From Biomphalaria glabrata (Eukaryota; Mollusca; Gastropoda; Planorbidae), in contig NC_074728.1 of NCBI RefSeq assembly GCF_947242115.1, positions 20,434,042 through 20,498,041 of the forward strand: 64,000 nucleotides of DNA, given 5' to 3'. This document shows positions 61,101 through 64,000 of the stretch, piece by piece. The notes under the pieces were generated by a model. It had not been told where the DNA came from. It made no database searches and was given only the letters and a program-made list of their open reading frames with translations. Position 1 is the first letter of the stretch; every line of letters begins with the position of its first letter. A program made the translations under genes and the position numbers.

Positions 61101-64000
61101 TAGTGTCGTTGTAGAAGGGGGGGGGAGTATTTAGGAGACGGTATCTATGTCGCTTTTAGGTGTCCAGCAAACACAACTCAGCTCAAGAAAGGTTTGAAAC
61201 CTTATCCCCTTCGGTAGATAGTACAATGGTTTATGTCAATCAATCACTTAACCGAAATTAATTGTGTGAAATAATGTTGTGCTTTGAAACAAAAAACAAA
61301 CATTTACTGCTGCAGGGGTAAACGACTGTATAGAAAATACGAAAAACATGCGTATATGTACAGCTGTCTAAGGGAAAATAAACGCTAATTAATACCATTT
61401 ACTGAAAATTACACGGTTTAGCCCCTTTCTGTTATATACAACAAAATTAATTAATTAATGCAAAATGATTAACTAATAATTTTTTTATTATTGATTCCTG
61501 TATTGTCTTGGACTATGAATGATTACGCAAAATTTCAATTTGATCCTAGAATGGGTAGTGGAAGAAAAAGACATGTCAAAACGTAATTAGGGGATTAAAT
61601 CCATATTTACATCAACATCCGTTATTAAGTCCCTTATTTCTATATCAAATAAAATAATGAATCACCAATAAGTATTTAACTATTCAGTTGTTTTATTTTT
61701 TTCTAAATTGATTTATGTCTTGTCAGATTCAGTGAATAATTGTGAAAAGTTTTAACGACATCCGAGAATCGGAAATGGGAGAAAAAGCATGTTCAAACTT
61801 TTTACCAGACAGACAGATAGACAGAGAGATAGACAGAGTGACTTGATATACGCTTTGTAAAAGAAACATTATCAAAATAAAATACATCTTTATTCACCCT
61901 TAAGCACAATAGTAGGCCTACCGGTGGAGCACGCGTGCGCATAGACATTTTGAATAACTGTAATATCTTTCTCTAAATATCTTCTTTTGAAATAAACATT
62001 TTATTAAGTTATAAATCATCTACCACGAGTTATGTCAAATACAAATGTTAATAGTCTTAATGCATCGAAAGAAAACATCAGCTCCAATATTGCTAAACTT
62101 TTCTTTTTTTTAAATTCTGTCCTTCATTAAAACGAAGCACTGACAACGCCAGCATCTTGGGGACAATTCACCACAATTTTGAAAAGAAATTTGATTTAAT
62201 TCTTTGGCTTTGTACTCTTTCCGTGTTTCTTATTGGTTGTAAATTAAATCCTAATGCAAGACCAGAGCCCCCACCCAAAATAAAACAACAGAATTTTTAA
62301 TTACTTCATTGGGCACGCAACGTCTTTGTCTACATACAGTGTGGCAAAATATGTAGGTTACAGATGGGTCTCTTTACTTACTTCGGACTTAGATCCTCCT
62401 GTGTCGTTCTACGCATTGTGCGGCAAGTTGTCTCCATAAAGATCTATCACTAGCAATGTCTGAAGCCTCTTCCCACCTGGTGTCCACTGCTCTGAGATTG
62501 TCCATGTCCCTGTTTGCGCCTTCCTCGTATTTGCCTTCATGTCATCGCAGTTCATTTTGTCAGAGAACATGTCCCGCAATCCTCACGCGACGCCAAGTGT
62601 CAACTTCACTAAGTGGTCGACTCCCTGTTTGGCATAGGATTTCCCCGTTTGAGACCCGATCTCTACAGCTGACTCGTAAAATCCATCTTAACCATCTTTG
62701 TTGAGCCACATTTAGTCTTTTCTCAATTTAGGCAGATCTGACTTCCATGTCTCGCATGCATATGTTGCTGTTGCTGTTGAGATGACGATGGTGTCATGTA
62801 GGTGTATTTTTGCCCAAAAGCTGGTTTCGTCCAAATAGGTCTGAATGGGTCTCTTTAAACTCTTCTTTAATGTTCGTATTGGAAACGGTCCAACAGACTA
62901 AGGGATAGGTAAAGGTAAAATTGGAAACCTCTCTACTTAATATTAACGTATACCATAAAAAAGAAAGTAATTATATTTTTAATTGTTTTTGCCTCTTTGC
63001 AGCCAATTCCACAAGGGCGCGATTGGGAGGCTAAATTACAGGTTATTAAAGGTAGCCACAAGAGGAATAATACTCTACTATTCAAGCTACACTTCAACGA
63101 TGGCGGATGTTCTGATTCGGCCACTTTCCGATGCGGAGTAAGGCTAACAGATCAACAATATCATGTCTATTCTGAGCCGATCACAGTTTTAGAAAAAGGT
63201 AAGAAAAAAAAAAGCTTCAACATTATTACAGAACTTCGAGTGAATGAGTGGGGTACGAATAGCCAGCCTCTTCCTTTTTTAAAAGAACATGTAATAGAAA
63301 CGTTCTGTTGGAAGAACTTGTTGCTTACAATACCTGTTATAACGTTAAAGAGTGTTTAAAATAGAGAGAGACGGCGGGAAACCTTTGAGACCAAGGATCT
63401 AAGGGCCGGATTTCTCTTAGAGGCCAGTAATGAGAGGTGGACTTTTCGCAGATTCCTCTGTCTGATGATCTTTAAAAAGTACCCGTGGGGAGAATGGAGA
63501 AAGGAGGAACAGAATTAACAAGACTTTGTTTCTCCCCTCCTGCACTCTAGTCCAGTGATGGTCAATCTTATTTTGCCGACGGGCCATTTTAATGTCCGAC
63601 ACTCGTGTCGAGGGCCATATTAAAAAATGTTCTTAAAAATGGAAATAGACAATGAAACATTTTTATTAGAAACCCATGAATCTAGTACTTACATTAATTC
63701 ACGATTTTCATAAAGTTTTTGAATATAATGTTATTAAAGAGTCAATCTTTCTTCATAAAACAAAAATGTTGTTTTACTGTTGGTACCATTCCATTGACCC
63801 TAACGTGGGGAAAGATTTTTTTGTTGTAAACTTTTTTTTTTTATAGCGAAAGGATTTTTTTTTTTTCATTTTTTGGCTGGCAGGATTGAATCACCTCGCG
63901 GACTTGATGTGGCCCGCGGGCCGTACTTTGGGCATCACTGATCTAGTCGATTCTGTAAAAGCCTACTAGGTGTTATTACTTCCGTCCAGGGGAATATATG
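46091..64000 (+). CDS. Gene P2: IgSF protein with at least four Ig domains (partial, runs off the window)
   Basis: Well-supported exons are 47841-48121, 49486-49678, 51652-51863, 54844-55036, 56824-57059, 58641-58836, 60506-60735 and 63003-63198. All alternate phase 0 inside a domain and phase 1 between domains. Ig1 and Ig2 match Ig1 and Ig2 of gene M; Ig4 matches M Ig3 and P1 Ig1; Ig3 is an additional domain, probably from exon-pair duplication. By analogy the membrane-proximal Ig domain and transmembrane exon should lie past 64000. The signal-peptide exon is uncertain: 46091-46181 is a candidate. The N-terminus is acidic and lacks the Ser/Thr-rich exon of gene M. Confidence 0.65.
46182..46898. 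other. P2 intron or spacer, nothing recognised
   Basis: AT-rich, no supported features. At about 46640-46710 the words gctctgtggtgacagg and cttgagaacctct resemble a decayed hAT MITE end. Confidence 0.35.
46899..47114 (+). repeat. 108-bp direct duplication
   Basis: Two copies of taattggacaggctacatta...ataatagtagatc, differing at only a few bases, follow each other exactly. A recent duplication. Confidence 0.9.
47115..47840. other. Intron before P2 exon 2
   Basis: At 47198 a short frame MDLGRLAILIAPFII looks like a leader but has no donor in frame. 47400-47600 is GC-richer and may be an old mobile-element remnant. Otherwise nothing is supported. Confidence 0.35.
47841..48121 (+). CDS. Gene P2 exon 2: acidic N-terminus and first half of Ig1
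   Basis: The acceptor is gattccaacacag and the donor ATT/gtaagttt. It is 281 nt, phase 1 to phase 0. It reads ETQDVNETTAAPKAGDTIVE at the start, then SDFTITCDIKKF, YIYSLSVERMT, MVRFLPAHPTRTKKI. The last 60 residues match gene M exon 3; the first 35 are unique and acidic, taking the place of M's separate Ser/Thr-rich exon. Confidence 0.82.
48350..48725 (-). mobile_element. SINE type B minus copy, then family R piece
   Basis: 48350-48575 is the reverse complement of SINE type B (ggcttttatatagcgctact, gcatgctcagagcgc). 48590-48720 is family R (atcatttcccttatttgata). Confidence 0.6.
48726..48825 (+). mobile_element. SINE type A 3' fragment
   Basis: The sequence aagtgaagtcggttggtcgt, ccacatgacaccctcgttaa, acagatgacctttacatcaa matches the type A body end. 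Confidence 0.6.
48968..49159. mobile_element. MITE with CAG(T/G)G(G/A)CGTAG ends and perfect 8-bp duplication
   Basis: GCTGTAAC flanks both ends (48960-48967 and 49160-49167). The interior has a long G tract and 'cttgacctctttgg'. An 8-bp duplication fits the hAT superfamily. Confidence 0.85.
49160..49485. other. Intron of P2 Ig1, nothing recognised
   Basis: Possible decayed LINE text at 49180-49330. The end is an unusual T-tract then C-tract before the acceptor. Confidence 0.35.
49486..49678 (+). CDS. Gene P2 exon 3: second half of Ig1
   Basis: The acceptor is a T8C12-type tract then aactag; the donor is AAAG/gtaagtg. It is 193 nt, phase 0 to phase 1. It reads TKPLNSIWRVQFIGNEG, KASYRDAGKYRCFYHSI, then FRPEYSNAFILRPK. 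Closest to gene M exon 4. Confidence 0.83.
49738..49906. mobile_element. Foldback MITE with about 43-bp inverted arms
   Basis: The left arm (acctcattcaccaatcgtaa, acaaacaacatttagccacg) is the near-exact reverse complement of the right arm ending at 49906. The CACGTG palindrome closes both arms and a third copy lies in the loop. It begins 60 bp after the P2 exon 3 donor. No clear target duplication is visible. Confidence 0.75.
49907..51403. other. P2 intron with an unassigned 0.9-kb GC-richer block
   Basis: 50000-50880 is less AT-rich than its surroundings and holds a 149-residue minus-strand frame (50540-50091) rich in His, Tyr and Ser with no family likeness I can name. It is probably an old mobile-element part rather than a host gene, as it has no exon-like ends. 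The rest is AT-rich. Confidence 0.3.
51404..51594. mobile_element. MITE with GACGTAGCTA ends and perfect 8-bp duplication
   Basis: ATTGTAAG flanks both ends (51396-51403 and 51595-51602). It is the reverse orientation of the element at 48968. It ends 58 bp before P2 exon 4. Confidence 0.85.
51652..51863 (+). CDS. Gene P2 exon 4: first half of Ig2
   Basis: The acceptor is tcatccttcaacag and the donor GCC/gtaagtg. It is 212 nt, phase 1 to phase 0. It reads GQENIVNKNEFKLGSNFTVQ, CSLDKFAKED, VTAMFAERRAF, FEYLAIFQPLEKDS. Counterpart of gene M exon 5. Confidence 0.83.
52075..52469. mobile_element. hAT MITE with CAGGGCCGG ends
   Basis: Flanks TACACAGG and TACACTGG give a 7-of-8 duplication. The ends are CAGGGCCGGTC and GACCGGCCCTG. 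It is the reverse orientation of the element at 33999 with shared inner text (gcggggcc, aggttgcagtgg). Confidence 0.8.
52470..53126. other. P2 intron with a SINE type A fragment
   Basis: 52805-52950 is a minus SINE type A body (gatgatgtaaatgtcatctg, aacgagggttgtcatgtg). The rest is AT-rich and unassigned. Confidence 0.45.
53127..53323. mobile_element. MITE with CAGCGGCGTAG ends
   Basis: Flanks ATTATCGC and ATTATCAC give a 7-of-8 duplication. Same family and orientation as 48968 (cttgacctcatt, acgtaatatttaa, ttttcaaattctccccctc). Confidence 0.8.
53324..54149. other. P2 intron, mostly unassigned
   Basis: SINE-head-like words occur at 53505-53560 and 53720-53745 (ggtttgaaccctg). At 53940-54080 phrases such as 'actaagtactga' and 'gaccatgt' recur loosely, as they do at 57065-57210. 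No exon found. Confidence 0.35.
54150..54815 (+). repeat. Dispersed repeat family R, long plus copy
   Basis: It has the full block order including ggactaaacccaacaaattta, a duplicated 'actgaagtattagtttccct' block, and the 3' end cagacagacagacagattga, gttgataacagctttgta. It ends 28 bp before P2 exon 5. Confidence 0.65.
54844..55036 (+). CDS. Gene P2 exon 5: second half of Ig2
   Basis: The acceptor is gacgtattcctacag and the donor ACTC/gtgagta. It is 193 nt, phase 0 to phase 1. It reads YLPARRKWDILFNGYEIND, GAQSSDAGVYRCGYKNAQ, then FSEEFNLTVT. A second cag 6-8 nt inside the exon could act as an alternative acceptor but would break the phase. Confidence 0.82.
55037..55639. other. P2 intron, nothing recognised
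   Basis: AT-rich, no supported features. Confidence 0.35.
55640..56085 (+). repeat. 30-bp minisatellite, about 14 units
   Basis: The unit is ctagcagctcctgaacgcag, cttcagacta. The plus frame gives a decapeptide repeat LAAPERSFRL and the minus frame also stays open. It lies in the intron between P2 Ig2 and Ig3, with no exon-like ends, so I do not call it coding. The outer units are more diverged than the inner ones. Confidence 0.9.
56086..56315 (+). repeat. Dispersed repeat family R, plus copy
   Basis: It contains cttgtcaagttcaataaata, attg and the 3' block gacagagtgagttgattaaagc. Confidence 0.6.
56560..56755. mobile_element. hAT MITE with perfect 8-bp duplication
   Basis: ACATAGAG flanks both ends (56552-56559 and 56756-56763). 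The ends are CAGGGGTTCTCAACCT and AGGTTGAGAACCGCTG (about 14 of 16 matched). It ends 68 bp before P2 exon 6. Confidence 0.9.
56824..57059 (+). CDS. Gene P2 exon 6: first half of Ig3
   Basis: The acceptor is ttttgttttttttcag and the donor TCC/gtaagtgc. It is 236 nt, phase 1 to phase 0. It reads PRARRFVTPRPPFANKHFLE, DELFVQCSVDEIL, IVGLIMQRKF, YDNMAAFLPNQSTNGTF. GLxxQRKF is shared with gene M exon 7. Confidence 0.83.
57060..58640. other. P2 intron with repeat fragments and SINE type B
   Basis: 57360-57520 is a decayed copy of the GGCGTAGC-ended MITE. 57570-57700 resembles the inner part of the CAGGGCCGG MITE. 58095-58160 is a CA/TA microsatellite. 58330-58560 is SINE type B, plus, with gacatccgactcgagcct head region and gcgctctgagcatgctataa end. 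Confidence 0.5.
58641..58836 (+). CDS. Gene P2 exon 7: second half of Ig3
   Basis: The acceptor is ctttttcttgtttgcag and the donor TCAG/gtaagtg. It is 196 nt, phase 0 to phase 1. It reads FRPNGAIWNVNFTSYPTND, AINVYMHNASCEDIALYRCG, then YKFSTDLDIQGS. It has the extra cysteine 8 residues before the canonical one. The usual DAG is DIA here, an atypical loop. Confidence 0.82.
58837..60505. other. P2 intron with an unassigned GC-richer block
   Basis: 58870-59420 is GC-richer (ccgtggcgcttccggtgg, gagctggccgctagaatgg, gcatgcc-like words), without an Ig-type exon; it may be an old mobile element. 60035-60297 is SINE type A, minus, with head and B box (GGTTCGAATCC at about 60235 on the minus strand). 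The rest is AT-rich. Confidence 0.4.
60506..60735 (+). CDS. Gene P2 exon 8: first half of Ig4
   Basis: The acceptor is tttcctttattcgacag and the donor AAT/gtgggtat, a weaker donor than the others. It is 230 nt, phase 1 to phase 0. It reads DTNSFLPIAEFPQASKKIVG, DPFHVMCAATEILEC, ILEMVLQRRRKDESSFMNLA. It is closest to P1 exon 2. It has a second cysteine (EILECKF) after the B-strand one. Confidence 0.8.
60736..63002. other. P2 intron within Ig4, repeats
   Basis: 61030-61110 is a minus RTE-like 3' end piece (aatgttcggctgcacactgg). 61360-61870 is family R, plus. 62330-62840 is a minus decayed RTE-like LINE segment (minus frame pieces such as YACETWKSDLPKL). No further exon was found. Confidence 0.45.
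63003..63198 (+). CDS. Gene P2 exon 9: second half of Ig4
   Basis: The acceptor is gtttttgcctctttgcag and the donor AAAG/gtaagaaa. It is 196 nt, phase 0 to phase 1. It reads PIPQGRDWEAKLQVIKG, KLHFNDGGCSDSATFRCGVR, then YHVYSEPITVLEK. The canonical DxGxYxC is changed to DSATFRC. Closest to gene M exon 8 and P1 exon 3. Confidence 0.82.
63553..63940. mobile_element. hAT MITE with CAGTGATG ends
   Basis: Flanks CTCTAGTC (63545-63552) and ATCTAGTC (63941-63948) give a 7-of-8 duplication. The ends are CAGTGATGGTCAA and TTTGGGCATCACTG. The interior has ccgacgggccatttt and gtggcccgcgggcc. Confidence 0.85.

Overview
The window is eukaryotic nuclear DNA, most likely from a heterobranch freshwater snail (Biomphalaria/Bulinus-like). 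This rests on AT-rich introns, runs of TCTAGATC-type words, tRNA-headed SINEs, RTE-like and I/Jockey-like LINE pieces and many 8-bp-TSD hAT MITEs. The genus is an inference. No bacterial genes, rRNA or CRISPR arrays were seen.

The main content is a cluster of immunoglobulin-superfamily (IgSF) genes in many short exons. Exons were found from family motifs (VxC in the first half of each domain, DxGxYxC in the second), consensus splice sites and reading phase. Gene M (minus strand, 22369 down to 7492) has 11 exons whose lengths sum to exactly 661 codons including the stop: signal peptide, Ser/Thr-rich segment, four Ig domains, transmembrane helix and short basic tail. Gene P1 (plus, 28237-42963) has 7 exons summing to 292 codons: signal peptide, two Ig domains, an 18-nt microexon and a short hydrophobic C-terminus. 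Gene P2 (plus, from about 46.1 or 47.8 kb past the window end) shows four Ig domains in eight exons. A fourth plus-strand gene may end at 507-611 with a transmembrane tail. M and P1 are head-to-head with 5.9 kb between start codons; P1 and P2 are in tandem.

The exon code is regular. Each ordinary Ig domain is two exons joined at phase 0, and domains join at phase 1, so an exon pair can be added or lost without a frame change. The membrane-proximal domain of M and P1 is split elsewhere, just after the first cysteine. No fibrinogen, lectin, kinase or other effector domain is visible. The likely products are surface or secreted recognition proteins; the immune role is inference.

Introns and spacers are almost wholly repeats: minisatellites of 13, 15, 30, 31, 33, 40, 44 and about 60 bp, tetranucleotide runs, SINEs, LINE 3' ends, MITEs and one solo LTR. 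Several repeats touch splice sites. The clearest is a 31-bp array at 10965-11306 that multiplies the 5' splice site of one gene M exon about twelve times.
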